Positions 9,338 to 18,204 of a stretch of DNA of 64,000 nt are shown here, piece after piece. The notes below the pieces were generated by a model that was not told the origin of the DNA, did not search any database, and saw nothing but the letters and a program-made list of their open reading frames with translations. Both the position numbers and the translations under genes were made by a program. Every line of letters starts with the position of its first letter. The stretch's first letter is position 1. This DNA comes from Kiritimatiellaeota bacterium B1221 (GTDB lineage Bacteria; Verrucomicrobiota; Kiritimatiellia; SS1-B-03-39; UBA6053), in the NCBI GenBank assembly GCA_029269125.1, contig JARHXX010000018.1, positions 1-64,000 on the forward strand, given 5' to 3'.

Positions 9338-10720
9338 TTAATCCTCAGTGCCGCCGCTTCGGTGGCGTTGAATGATTTCCGCGTAGTGGTGAAAGGAGGC
9401 TTTGGGGGTTCTTTCCTGGGTTTCGAAGTCGCAGTAGATGAGTCCGAAGCGCATATTGTATCCGCGGGTCCACTCAAAATTATCCATCAGGGTCCAGCAG
9501 AAATAGCCTTTGACGTTGACCCCGTCTTCTTCCACGGCCTGGGTGAGGGCCTGGGTGTATCCCTCAACGAAATCGGCGCGGAACTGATCGTTGACCGCGT
9601 CCTCTTTATTGTCGGCTGCCACGGAGCAGCCGTTTTCTGTTACGAAAATTGGAATGTCGCCGTAGTGTTCTTTAATCCAATTGAGCAATTTGCGGAATCC
9701 CCAGGGGACCACAAACCACCCCATGCTGGTTCGGGGCCAATCCGGATCGTGGTGCAGATAGACCTGTTGATCATCCTGATCGCCGCCATTTCCGACATCC
9801 GCCTTCATTTGATCCGGGGCGATGGGTTCCCGGGAAGCGTAGTGGGTGGTGTAATGGTTCAGGCCGAGAAAATCGGAGGAGCCTTTCAGCATTTCGGACT
9901 GTTCGGGGGTGAAGTGGGGGAGGCGATCTCCCAATCGTTCCCGCATGATGGCGGGGTAGTCGCCGAAGATCACTGGATCGGTGAACCAGCCAAAGAAAAA
10001 TTCCAAGGCTTCCTGGGCGGCAGCTTTGTCTTCCGGGGAATCGGTGTAGGGTTCCCTCCAGTCACAGTTATTGGCAATGCCAATTTGGCCGGGGAAGTCG
10101 CCCTGTCTGAAGTTTTGCACCGCTTTGCCATGGGCCAATAAAAGATTGTGGGCCACGATGTAGGGTTCGTCATCGGAAATCCGTCCGGGGGCGAAGTGGC
10201 CCTGGCCGTTGCCGATGACGGCCGTGCACCAGTTTTCATTGAAGGTGATCCAGTTTGTCACCCGGTCTCCGAAGGCTTCGAAGCAAATTTGAGCATAGCG
10301 GGCGAAGGCGTCGGCGGTGACTTCACTGAGCCATCCGTCATGTTCCATTTGCAGGGTGAGGGGGAGGTCCCAATGGTAAAGGGTAATGAAGGGGGTAATA
10401 CCGGCGGCCAGCAGGCTGTCGATCAGACGGTTGTAAAAGTCGATCCCTTGAGGATTGACCTTGCCTTTGCCGTCGGGGATCACCCGGGACCAGGCGATAG
10501 AGAAACGGTAGCCGTTTACGCCCAAATCTTTCATATGGGCGATATCGGTTTCATAGAGATGGTAGTGGTCACAGGCGACTTCGGAATGATCCTCGTTGGC
10601 GATTTTTCCGGGTGTGTGTGAAAAGGCATCCCAGATGTTCATACCTTTTCCGTCTTCAAGCCAGGCGCCTTCAATTTGATGGGCAGAAGTGGCGGTGCCC
10701 CAGATAAAGTTCTTTTTCAT
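9338..10720 (-). CDS. GH1 beta-glucosidase
   Basis: A 460-residue cytosolic glycoside hydrolase family 1 enzyme that cleaves beta-glucosides or beta-galactosides. It begins FIWGTATSAHQIEGAW, typical of GH1. The acid/base Glu is in ITFNENW and the nucleophile Glu is in FVTENGC; a later GYFCWTLMDNFEWTRGY matches the conserved substrate-binding Trp/Glu region. The ATG at 10720 (MKKNFIWG) is chosen because the upstream in-frame TTG would add 13 residues with no homology to the family start. No signal peptide, so substrates are probably imported oligosaccharides. Confidence 0.93.
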   Translation of the reverse strand: MKKNFIWGTATSAHQIEGAWLEDGKGMNIWDAFSHTPGKIANEDHSEVACDHYHLYETDIAHMKDLGVNGYRFSIAWSRVIPDGKGKVNPQGIDFYNRLIDSLLAAGITPFITLYHWDLPLTLQMEHDGWLSEVTADAFARYAQICFEAFGDRVTNWITFNENWCTAVIGNGQGHFAPGRISDDEPYIVAHNLLLAHGKAVQNFRQGDFPGQIGIANNCDWREPYTDSPEDKAAAQEALEFFFGWFTDPVIFGDYPAIMRERLGDRLPHFTPEQSEMLKGSSDFLGLNHYTTHYASREPIAPDQMKADVGNGGDQDDQQVYLHHDPDWPRTSMGWFVVPWGFRKLLNWIKEHYGDIPIFVTENGCSVAADNKEDAVNDQFRADFVEGYTQALTQAVEEDGVNVKGYFCWTLMDNFEWTRGYNMRFGLIYCDFETQERTPKASFHHYAEIIQRHRSGGTED

Positions 10721-10830
10721 ATTTTTGTAGTGTTTAAAGTGAGTTCTCTTCCTATGCAAGCAGGTGGGATTCGCCAGTTCGAAAAGAAAGAATATTGAAT
10801 TTAACGTCTATTTTTGGGAGAGAGTGCGTC

Positions 10831-11715
10831 ATGACCACACGACAACGTACACAAATTGATTTTGATTTGGCCTCTGACCCCAATGTTTTGACTCTTATCC
10901 GGATGTCTCTGGAGGAAGATTTGGGGAGTGTGGGAGATGTGACTTCATCCGCCCTGATGCCGGATGCCCGCATGTCGGTGGTCATGGTTGCCCGTGAAGC
11001 CTGCGTGCAGGCCGGATTGGGGGTGGCTGCCCAGGTGTTTCAGGCGGTGGAGCCCGGATTGGCGGTGACCGCCCTGGCGAAAGACGGGGAGGCGGTGGAG
11101 GCGGGGGCTGAACTGTTGCGCATTGAAGGCTCGGCGATCGGGGTGTTGAGTGCGGAGCGTACGGCGTTGAATTTTGTTCAGCATCTCAGCGGCATCGCCA
11201 CCGTGACCCGCAGCTACGTGGATGTGGTGGAGGATTTGGGCACGCAGATTCTGGACACCCGCAAAACCACGCCCGGGTGGCGCTTACTGGAAAAGTACGC
11301 AGTGCACTGCGGGGGAGGGGTGAATCATCGGGCGGGATTATACGATCAGATCCTGATTAAAGACAATCATTTGGCTCACTGGCGTCGCAGCACCGGCAAG
11401 AGCATTGCCGAAGCGGTGGAAGCGGCCCGGGCATCCGCTCCCGGATTGTTGGTCGAAGTGGAAGCGGACACGGTGCCTCAAGTGCAAAAACTGCTCGAGG
11501 CCAAGCCGGATTGGATCTTGCTGGATAACATGAGTTTTGTGGAAATGGAAATGGCGGTGGACATGTGTAAAGGCATTTCCCGGACCGAAGCGTCCGGCGG
11601 CATTACCATGGACACCTTACGTGGCGTGGCCGAAACCGGAGTGGATGCGATTTCGGTCGGCGCGCTGACGCATTCGGTTCGTTCGGTGGATATTGCCCTG
11701 GATGCGGCGTCATGA
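10831..11715 (+). CDS. nadC: Nicotinate-nucleotide pyrophosphorylase (quinolinate phosphoribosyltransferase)
   Basis: Converts quinolinate and PRPP to nicotinate mononucleotide in de novo NAD synthesis. Family motifs are present: EEDLGSVGDVTS near the N-terminus, NFVQHLSGIAT, DTRKTTPGWR (substrate-binding Arg/Lys), CGGGVNHRAGLYD, LIKDNH, VEVEAD, LLDNM and ISVGALTHS. Length is 294 residues. The ATG at 10831 follows GGGAGAG and is preferred over the in-frame TTG at 10795. It heads a + strand series of biosynthetic genes. Confidence 0.95.
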   Translation: MTTRQRTQIDFDLASDPNVLTLIRMSLEEDLGSVGDVTSSALMPDARMSVVMVAREACVQAGLGVAAQVFQAVEPGLAVTALAKDGEAVEAGAELLRIEGSAIGVLSAERTALNFVQHLSGIATVTRSYVDVVEDLGTQILDTRKTTPGWRLLEKYAVHCGGGVNHRAGLYDQILIKDNHLAHWRRSTGKSIAEAVEAARASAPGLLVEVEADTVPQVQKLLEAKPDWILLDNMSFVEMEMAVDMCKGISRTEASGGITMDTLRGVAETGVDAISVGALTHSVRSVDIALDAAS

Positions 11716-11814
11716 GAGGGGGCGTCGGAGGTCGGAGGGGGAAGGAAACGTCGATCATGGAATGCCGCCCTTTCAGGGCTGGATTTTTGAACTGCTGTTT
11801 GACGGGGGGACGAT

Positions 11815-12582
11815 ATGTCTAGAATCGTGTTGGCTGTTGATATTGGCAATACCAGCACCACCACCGCGCTGGTGACGGACGGGGTGGTTTCTGAACTGCA
11901 ACGTTTTCCCCGCATCAATGGGGTCGAAAAAAATGTGGTGCAGGCGGCGGGCGTTTATGGAGGGCTGGGGGTTCAACAGGTGGTCGTGGGATCGGTGGTG
12001 CCGGATCTGACCCGGAAATGGAAAGCCCATTTGTCTCAAGCGCTGGTTTGTGAGGGCTGGGAGCTGGTGCCGGGATCGCCTTTGGAGATTCCGGTCAATT
12101 ACCCGAATCCGACGACGATCGGGGCGGATCGGCTGGCCAACGCGGTGGCGGCGGTGCGCAAAGTGGGGGCGCCGGTGGTGGTGGCGGATTTTGGTACGGC
12201 GTTGACTTTTGATATTGTGACGGAAGCAGAGGGGTATATCGGCGGGGTAATCGCTCCCGGAATTGATATGATGTACAGTTATTTTGGTGAAAAGACGGCG
12301 CTATTGCCCAAACTTACCCCGCAGCCCTGTGCCAAAGTGGTGGGACGTTCGACTGAAGAAGCGATGCATGCGGGCGCATATTATGGATATCGGGGGATGG
12401 TGCGGGAAATTTTCACTCAAATTCGTAAAGATTTGGCCCTTCCGGAGATCAAACTGCTTGCAACCGGAGGTTTTGCATCAACGGTCTTGCGTGACTTCGA
12501 TGAATCCGTCATGTTGTGCCCTCACTTAACCCTTGAGGGTCTGGTATTTGCCTGGCAGTACGCGGACTCCACCTTTTCCTGA
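11815..12582 (+). CDS. coaX: Type III pantothenate kinase
   Basis: Phosphorylates pantothenate in the first step of coenzyme A synthesis. The 255-residue protein has the ASKHA-type features of CoaX: DIGNTSTTTALV for phosphate binding, NPTTIGADRLANA, VADFGTALTFD, GGVIAPGI and a C-terminal LLATGGFAS. It lies 99 bp after nadC and 5 bp before trpA. Unlike in many bacteria, no birA is found next to it; the 99-bp gap has no recognisable coding remnant. Confidence 0.93.
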   Translation: MSRIVLAVDIGNTSTTTALVTDGVVSELQRFPRINGVEKNVVQAAGVYGGLGVQQVVVGSVVPDLTRKWKAHLSQALVCEGWELVPGSPLEIPVNYPNPTTIGADRLANAVAAVRKVGAPVVVADFGTALTFDIVTEAEGYIGGVIAPGIDMMYSYFGEKTALLPKLTPQPCAKVVGRSTEEAMHAGAYYGYRGMVREIFTQIRKDLALPEIKLLATGGFASTVLRDFDESVMLCPHLTLEGLVFAWQYADSTFS

Positions 12583-12587
12583 ATTTT

Positions 12588-13388
12588 ATGAAAGCTACCC
12601 GAATTGATACTTGTTTTGAAAAACTCCGCGCCCGTGGAGAGAAAGGATTTATTGCGTATATCACCGCCGGAGATCCGGATCTGGATGCAACCCTGGAGCG
12701 GGTGAAACTGCTTGAAGCGATGGGCGTTGATTTTATTGAATTGGGTGTCCCCTTTTCTGAACCTCTGGCGGATGGGGAAGCGAATCAGCGGGCGGCCGAG
12801 CGGGCCCTGGCTGCGGGCACGACCTTTGAGGGCATCCTGAATCTGGTGCGCAAAATCCGTGAGCAGAGTGAAATCCCGCTGGTGTTTTTCAGTTATTTAA
12901 ATCCGCTGTTTGTCCGGGGCTTTGACAAGTCGATGCAGATGGCGGCGGAAGCGGGAATCGACGGGGTTTTGTTGGTGGATCTTTCTTTGGAGGAATCCGG
13001 ACCCTACACCCAGGCGATCGAAGCGAATGGGTTAAATCATGTGGTGTTGATCACGCCGACCACTCCGGATGCGCGGATGGAAGGTTTGCTGAAATCCGCT
13101 TCCGGATTTGTGTACTGTGTCAGCCGCGCCGGTGTCACCGGTGAGCAAAGCGAATTGCAAAAAGAAGCGTCTTCAGTGCTCGAGCGTGCCGGACGTTACA
13201 CGGATTTGCCGCTGGCTTTGGGATTCGGGGTTTCAACCCCGGAACAGGCCCGCAGCTATTCAAAGATTTCAGATGCGGTGGTGGTGGGCAGTTACATCGT
13301 AAACACCTTTCATCAATCGGGGAACACGCCGGAGGGTCGGGAGGCCGCTGCGGATAAAATTTCAAACCTTGTACAGGCCGTTAAATAA
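12588..13388 (+). CDS. trpA: Tryptophan synthase alpha chain
   Basis: Cleaves indole-3-glycerol phosphate to indole and glyceraldehyde-3-phosphate; the indole is channelled to TrpB. Motifs include YITAGDPD (catalytic Asp region), DFIELGVPFSEPLADG (catalytic Glu and family signature, with Glu where Asp is usual in PFSDP), GIDGVLLVDL, YCVSRAGVTG, and GFGVSTPEQ with VVVGSYIV for phosphate binding. Its 266 residues are normal. trpB is not adjacent; trpA here is grouped with cofactor genes instead. Confidence 0.95.
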   Translation: MKATRIDTCFEKLRARGEKGFIAYITAGDPDLDATLERVKLLEAMGVDFIELGVPFSEPLADGEANQRAAERALAAGTTFEGILNLVRKIREQSEIPLVFFSYLNPLFVRGFDKSMQMAAEAGIDGVLLVDLSLEESGPYTQAIEANGLNHVVLITPTTPDARMEGLLKSASGFVYCVSRAGVTGEQSELQKEASSVLERAGRYTDLPLALGFGVSTPEQARSYSKISDAVVVGSYIVNTFHQSGNTPEGREAAADKISNLVQAVK

Positions 13389-13405
13389 ACCAATTGGGAA
13401 TAATT

Positions 13406-14494
13406 ATGAATACCTCATCACATTATGCGGTCATTATGGCTGGCGGACGCGGAGAACGTTTTTGGCCATTGAGCACATCAAAACGTCCCAAACAACTTTT
13501 GGATTTAGTGGGGGAGCGCGCATTGATCGGTCAGGCGGTCGAACGGATCGCCGACCTGATTCCGCCGGAAAATGTGTTTGTGATCACCAACGCGGATTTG
13601 GTGAAAGCCACTTGTGAAGCTTTGCCGGAACTGCCCCGGGCCAATGTCATTGGGGAACCGATGGGGAGGGACACTGCCGCGGCGGTGGCTTTGGGCTGTG
13701 CATTGGTGGAATCGAAAGATCCCAAAGCTTCGTTTGCGATTTTGACGGCAGACCAGGTGATGGGTGACCTGCCCGTCTTCAAAAAAACCTTGTCGGATGC
13801 GCTGAATCTGGCGCAGGAACAGGATGTATTAATTACTATGGGGATTCAGCCCGCACATCCGGATACCGGTTTCGGCTATATCCGGGCGTCGGAAGCACAT
13901 GAAACCGATACGGTTTCCAGCTTCTTTAAAGTGAAGCGCTTTGAAGAAAAACCCAATCTGGCGCGGGCCAAAGAATTTGTGGATTCCGGAGAGTGTTTTT
14001 GGAATTCGGGCATGTTTATTTGGTCGGTGCGTTCCTTGCGTAAAGCGATGCTTCGTCATTGTCCGCCGCTGACCCGCCTGATGGACCTGATGTTGCCGCA
14101 TATTGGCAAAGCGACTTTTGACGAAAAGCTTTTGGCGGAATATGAGAATCTTTCCAAGATCAGTATCGATTATGCGCTGATGGAAAAAGCGGACAATATT
14201 CTGATGGCCAAAGGAGAATTCAGCTGGGACGACGTGGGTTCCTGGCCCGCCTTGGAAAATCATTTCCCCAAAGATGATCAGGGAAACACTGTGATTGGGA
14301 ACGGGGAAATGTTGGCTTCTGATGGCAATATCGTGTATTCCCGGGAACACTTGACCACCTGTGTGGGAGTGAGTGATTTGATTGTGGTGCAGGCGGCGGG
14401 TGTCACCTTGGTCTGTGCGAAAGATCAGTCCCAAAGTATCAAGCAATTGGTGAAACGTCTGCATGAACGCGGAGACTGCGGCGACTTGTTATGA
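13406..14494 (+). CDS. manC: Mannose-1-phosphate guanylyltransferase
   Basis: Makes GDP-mannose from mannose-1-phosphate and GTP for glycan synthesis. The nucleotidyltransferase start is VIMAGGRGERFWPLSTSKRP, followed by ILTADQV, GFGYIRASE, FEEKPNLARAKEF, FWNSGMFIW and FSWDDVGSWPAL, all typical of ManC. At 362 residues it is the short form, without the C-terminal isomerase domain of AlgA-type proteins. The ATG at 13406 is chosen over an in-frame TTG at 13394. It overlaps the next gene by an ATGA junction. Confidence 0.93.
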   Translation: MNTSSHYAVIMAGGRGERFWPLSTSKRPKQLLDLVGERALIGQAVERIADLIPPENVFVITNADLVKATCEALPELPRANVIGEPMGRDTAAAVALGCALVESKDPKASFAILTADQVMGDLPVFKKTLSDALNLAQEQDVLITMGIQPAHPDTGFGYIRASEAHETDTVSSFFKVKRFEEKPNLARAKEFVDSGECFWNSGMFIWSVRSLRKAMLRHCPPLTRLMDLMLPHIGKATFDEKLLAEYENLSKISIDYALMEKADNILMAKGEFSWDDVGSWPALENHFPKDDQGNTVIGNGEMLASDGNIVYSREHLTTCVGVSDLIVVQAAGVTLVCAKDQSQSIKQLVKRLHERGDCGDLL

Positions 14495-14931
14495 GCGCCG
14501 TGGGCAGGGTGTTGGGTATTGATTACGGGGAGGTTCGCATCGGCTTGGCCTTGTCCGATATGATGCGGATGGTGGCCACGCCTTTGGAAACGGTGGAGGG
14601 GAAAAGTCAGAAGCTGGCCACCCGCAGGATCCGCGGGATTCTGGAGGAAAAGAAAATCCAGACCGTGGTGGTGGGACTGCCCTTGCATATGAACGGGGAC
14701 TTTGGGGACCTGGCACAGGCCGCCACCGATTTTGGCGAGAAGCTGAAAGCGCAAGTGCCGGGTCTTGAGATTGTGATGTGGGATGAGCGCATGAGTTCCG
14801 CGGAGGCGGAGCGGGGGATGCGGTTGAGCAATACCAAAGCGAAACGGAAGAAGGAGTTGCGGGACCAGTTGGCCGCTCAGATTATTCTTCAATCCTGGCT
14901 GGATGCCCAGGGCATGCTTTCTGATTTATGA
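14491..14931 (+). CDS. yqgF: RuvX/YqgF-family nuclease (putative pre-16S rRNA processing factor)
   Basis: A 146-residue RNase H-fold protein. It shows GIDYGEVRIGLALSD (first acidic metal ligand), VVGLPLHMNGD, WDERMSSAEAE and a C-terminal KKELRDQLAAQIILQSWL. The family acts in pre-16S rRNA 5' maturation in E. coli and was earlier proposed as a Holliday junction resolvase. Translation is coupled to manC by the four-base ATGA overlap. Confidence 0.92.
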   Translation: MSAVGRVLGIDYGEVRIGLALSDMMRMVATPLETVEGKSQKLATRRIRGILEEKKIQTVVVGLPLHMNGDFGDLAQAATDFGEKLKAQVPGLEIVMWDERMSSAEAERGMRLSNTKAKRKKELRDQLAAQIILQSWLDAQGMLSDL

Positions 14932-14955
14932 AAGGATGATGAAACGAGGTAACTT

Positions 14956-16251
14956 ATGGATTTTTTGTATAAAATTATATGCTTTTGTTACCTTTTTTTA
15001 GCGGCAACGCCTGTGGTGCGTTCGCAAAGCCGCGTGCTGCTGCCCGATCAGAATGAGGATACGCTGCAGGCCGAATTTAATTGGCTGCCCTACGGCTTTT
15101 TCAGTGAAAGTTTTGGCACGGGCCTGGGAGTGGGGGGCGTACTCAGTGCATGGCCTGCGGAAGAGACCTCGGTATTGGGGGCGGTCACGATTGGGACGAC
15201 GGGTTCATATAATGCGGCGTTGGGGTTGAATCAGGTTAGGGTGCCGGGTTTTAAAAGATTGTACATAAGTCCGTATGTGATTGTCGGGGAATATGTGGAT
15301 CAGATTTTATACGTGGGAAGTAAGAATCAGGGGTATGAAGGTCAGCAGGCGGGCAGCAATGATTCCAGTCCGGATAATTTTGTTTTTGCAGATCAATGGG
15401 ATCAGCAGATTGATTTTGAGTTCAGTTATTTATTGCCTGTAGGAGACGGTGCCGGCGACAATGTGGTAAACACCTATGAGGTTGAATATGGTATTTTAAA
15501 GGACGGGGCCACCGGAGGGAAATCAGCAAATCCTTTGAAAAGCGGACGGACGACGGTATTTGTTACGCCCGCATGGCGCAGGCAAACTTTGAGTCAGGAA
15601 GATCAGGAGGTCCCTTTGGAGACGCTTAATCTTACTCTCGCCCTGGAATGGGATAACCGAAATTTTCCGGCAAACCCTTCAAAGGGAGGTGTGTATAAAT
15701 TCTCTTACCAAAAGGATTTCCGGGATGAAGATGCGCTCTCCGGATGGGAAGTGATTGCGGGGGATTTTCAATGGATTTTTGATTTAGGTGCGAATGAATA
15801 TACCAAGCAGCGGGTGTTGGCATTTGATTTTGCGACCGCGTATGTGACAAACTGGGAAGAGGATGCGGAAGGCAATATCACCCGTCGCCCTCCGCAGTAT
15901 GAGGGGGCAACCCTGGGAGGGCTCAACCGGATGCGCGGCTATGAAGCCAACCGTTTTCATGACCGCGCTGCCATCTATTATTCGGCTGAATACCGGGTGA
16001 TTCCTGAGTGGCAGCCTTTACGGGAAATTCAGTTGTTGAATTTCGCCCAAATTCAATACTGGCAGTGGACCGTTTTTGTGGAAGCGGGCCGGGTGTCGGA
16101 AACCTATGATGCCGCGTTATTTTATGACGATTTACATGTGGATGCGGGAGTGAGCTTGCGGGGGATGTTGCATACGGCTGTGTTGCGTTTGGATGTGGCG
16201 GTGAGCGAAGAGGGCTCCCGGGTGGTGGCGATGTATGGGCATCCTTTTTAA
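14956..16251 (+). CDS. BamA/TamA-family outer-membrane beta-barrel protein
   Basis: A 431-residue exported protein with a signal peptide (residues 1-23, ending VVRSQS) and a long run of alternating hydrophobic/aromatic strands. The C-terminal half resembles the bacterial surface antigen (D15/Omp85) barrel: LEWDNRNFPANPSKGG, then LGGLNRMRGYEANRFHDRAA (the conserved L-x-RGY-type loop region), then LFYDDLHVDAGVSLRG. It ends in a Phe (GHPF), as usual for outer-membrane proteins. I see no POTRA domains, so it is a barrel-only member of unknown role. The MscS gene follows 28 bp later. Confidence 0.8.
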   Translation: MDFLYKIICFCYLFLAATPVVRSQSRVLLPDQNEDTLQAEFNWLPYGFFSESFGTGLGVGGVLSAWPAEETSVLGAVTIGTTGSYNAALGLNQVRVPGFKRLYISPYVIVGEYVDQILYVGSKNQGYEGQQAGSNDSSPDNFVFADQWDQQIDFEFSYLLPVGDGAGDNVVNTYEVEYGILKDGATGGKSANPLKSGRTTVFVTPAWRRQTLSQEDQEVPLETLNLTLALEWDNRNFPANPSKGGVYKFSYQKDFRDEDALSGWEVIAGDFQWIFDLGANEYTKQRVLAFDFATAYVTNWEEDAEGNITRRPPQYEGATLGGLNRMRGYEANRFHDRAAIYYSAEYRVIPEWQPLREIQLLNFAQIQYWQWTVFVEAGRVSETYDAALFYDDLHVDAGVSLRGMLHTAVLRLDVAVSEEGSRVVAMYGHPF

Positions 16252-16279
16252 ATTTTATGGATTCTCGCTAAGGAAAATT

Positions 16280-17944
16280 ATGAAAACAACTCTGAAGTTT
16301 TTGTGGGTCTTGGTGCTGTTGTCAGGAAACCTCCTGTTTGCACAAGCTGAACAAGTTTTAAAAAATCCGTTGCAGCCCCCCGAGACGGGATCTCCCCGGG
16401 AAACCTTGTTTGGGTTTATTGAGGACTGCAACCTGGCGTTTGATTTCATGACCACAAACGGCCGATCGATGGTGGATGCGGAAGACCGCGTCATTCTCAC
16501 CCAACGCTTACAGGGATATTTTGATTTGGAAAACCTGCCGAATTACATTTACACCCAGGCCTCGATGGAGGCGGCTGTCGCCTTGAAAGAGATTTTGGAC
16601 CGGATGGAACTGCCCTTGCCGGAGCAGGTGCCCGGACCCGGGGATCTGGAGGACCTGGATGTCTGGAAAATTCCTGGAACCCATTTGCAAATCCGGAAAA
16701 TGACGGAGGGGCCCAACGAGGGAGCGTTTCTTTTTTCTAAAGAAGTGGTTTCGAGAATACCGGAGGTTTACAAACAGGTCAAACATCTGCCGGTCAGGGA
16801 GGATGGGCTCAAAACCACTCCGGGTTTAATGCAATGGTTTCGATCCGAACCGGTGAGCCCCTGGGTGTCGCAGGTGGTGAATGTATTGCCGGATGTTTTC
16901 AGAAGACAACTTTTGGAGCATTCGGTGTGGCAGTGGGCGGGCTTGGTTCTGGTGTATCTCATTGGGTTGTTGCTGATGGTGTTGGCATACAAAATCGGCC
17001 GGAGCCGTGCATCCAAATTTAGGCAGGATCATATTGTCCGCTACTTTCTTACCCTGAGTTTTCCGGTGATGGCGATGTTGATTCCCCTGTGGATGAAGCA
17101 TCTGATTAAAAATGATTTGGTGCTCGGTGGCGGGTTGTTAAAAGTGACGGATTTCTCATTGGGTTTGTTGGTGTTGCTCGCGGCTTTACGGCTTATCTGG
17201 GCGATTGGAAACCGGCTGCTGGTGATGGTGGTGAATCATCCCAAGATCGAAGAAAATCAATTGGACACCCAGTTGATTCGTTTGGTGGGGCGGGTGCTCA
17301 CGGTGATTACGGTGGTGGTGGTGTTTTTGGAAGGCGGGAAGCGTCTGGGGATTCCGTTGTCCACCTTGGTGGCGGGTGCGGGGATTAGTGGATTGGCCGT
17401 CGCATTGGCGGCCCAGGATTCGTTGAAAAATATTCTGGGGTCGGTGATGCTGATTTTGGATAAACCCTTTGCGGTTGGCGACCGGATCATTTTCAAATCC
17501 CATCAGGGATTTGTGCAAGAGATCGGATTGCGTTCAACCAAAATCAAATTGTTGACCGGAAATATGGCTTCGATTCCCAACGAAGTCTTGGCGCGGCTTG
17601 AAATTGAAAATGTAAGCGCTCGACCCTCCTTGCGGAAAAGTATTTTGTTACACTTGCCACTGGATACCCCCTGGGAAAAAAGTCAGCGAGCCTTGGCCCG
17701 GATTAAAGAGTGGATGCAGGATCATGAAGGCATGCCGGAAGACCAGCGTCCCCGGATATTTATGAATGATTTGACCCAGGTGTCATGCGTGATCCAGGTG
17801 ATGTTTTGGTATGCCCCGGCCAAAACCACCGATATGCTGGCATTCAGTGAAAAAGCGATTTTTGAAATGTTGAAGATTTTGGCGGAAGAGGAAATTGAAT
17901 TGAAAGTCCCCATCCAATTGCCATCGGCGACCCCGCAAGGGTGA
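16280..17944 (+). CDS. MscS-family mechanosensitive ion channel
   Basis: A 554-residue inner-membrane channel that should open on membrane tension. It has a signal peptide (residues 1-23, ending LLFAQA), a periplasmic helical region to about residue 200, several transmembrane helices (WAGLVLVYLIGLLLMVLA; FPVMAMLIPLWM; SLGLLVLLAALRLIW), then the MscS pore helix and beta domain: TLVAGAGISGLAVALAAQD, NILGSVMLILDKPFAVGD. The ATG at 16280 follows AAGGA; an upstream in-frame start at 16235 would overlap the barrel gene. Confidence 0.92.
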   Translation: MKTTLKFLWVLVLLSGNLLFAQAEQVLKNPLQPPETGSPRETLFGFIEDCNLAFDFMTTNGRSMVDAEDRVILTQRLQGYFDLENLPNYIYTQASMEAAVALKEILDRMELPLPEQVPGPGDLEDLDVWKIPGTHLQIRKMTEGPNEGAFLFSKEVVSRIPEVYKQVKHLPVREDGLKTTPGLMQWFRSEPVSPWVSQVVNVLPDVFRRQLLEHSVWQWAGLVLVYLIGLLLMVLAYKIGRSRASKFRQDHIVRYFLTLSFPVMAMLIPLWMKHLIKNDLVLGGGLLKVTDFSLGLLVLLAALRLIWAIGNRLLVMVVNHPKIEENQLDTQLIRLVGRVLTVITVVVVFLEGGKRLGIPLSTLVAGAGISGLAVALAAQDSLKNILGSVMLILDKPFAVGDRIIFKSHQGFVQEIGLRSTKIKLLTGNMASIPNEVLARLEIENVSARPSLRKSILLHLPLDTPWEKSQRALARIKEWMQDHEGMPEDQRPRIFMNDLTQVSCVIQVMFWYAPAKTTDMLAFSEKAIFEMLKILAEEEIELKVPIQLPSATPQG

Positions 17945-17960
17945 GAGGGAAGGTTATGGG

Positions 17961-18159
17961 GGATGACGCAACACCGTTGGTGTTGAAGATGCCGGGGGTG
18001 GGTTTTGGTTTTGGGGCAGGGTCGTGGGTGCTGCGGATGTGAATTTTTCTTCTGCGCCAGCGGTGTTGCGTCTGTCAGCCCAGGGTTGGTGAAGGAACGA
18101 GCCAGCCCCGGGTCCTGAACAGGAGAGGATTTTCAACGCTGAAGGCGTTGCGTCATTCC
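17961..18159. repeat. REP/BIME-like palindromic intergenic element
   Basis: The edges mirror each other: GATGACGCAAC at the left and GTTGCGTCATTCC at the right. Each edge adjoins a hairpin: CAACACC-GTT-GGTGTTG on the left and CAACGC-TGAAG-GCGTTG on the right. Between them is GC-rich sequence containing CAGCCCAGGGTT and CCAGCCCCGGGT. This layout matches mobile REP doublets seen between genes in several PVC-group genomes (from memory, not searched). It ends 45 bp before the argH start. Confidence 0.6.
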
Positions 18160-18204
18160 GCAAAGAAAAATTGCATTCCCGTTTCGGCTGTGTATTCAGT
18201 TTTT

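Noticed and set aside
11693-11814. Possible birA remnant between nadC and coaX
   Set aside because: Neither strand shows biotin-ligase motifs; the stretch is too short and low-complexity.
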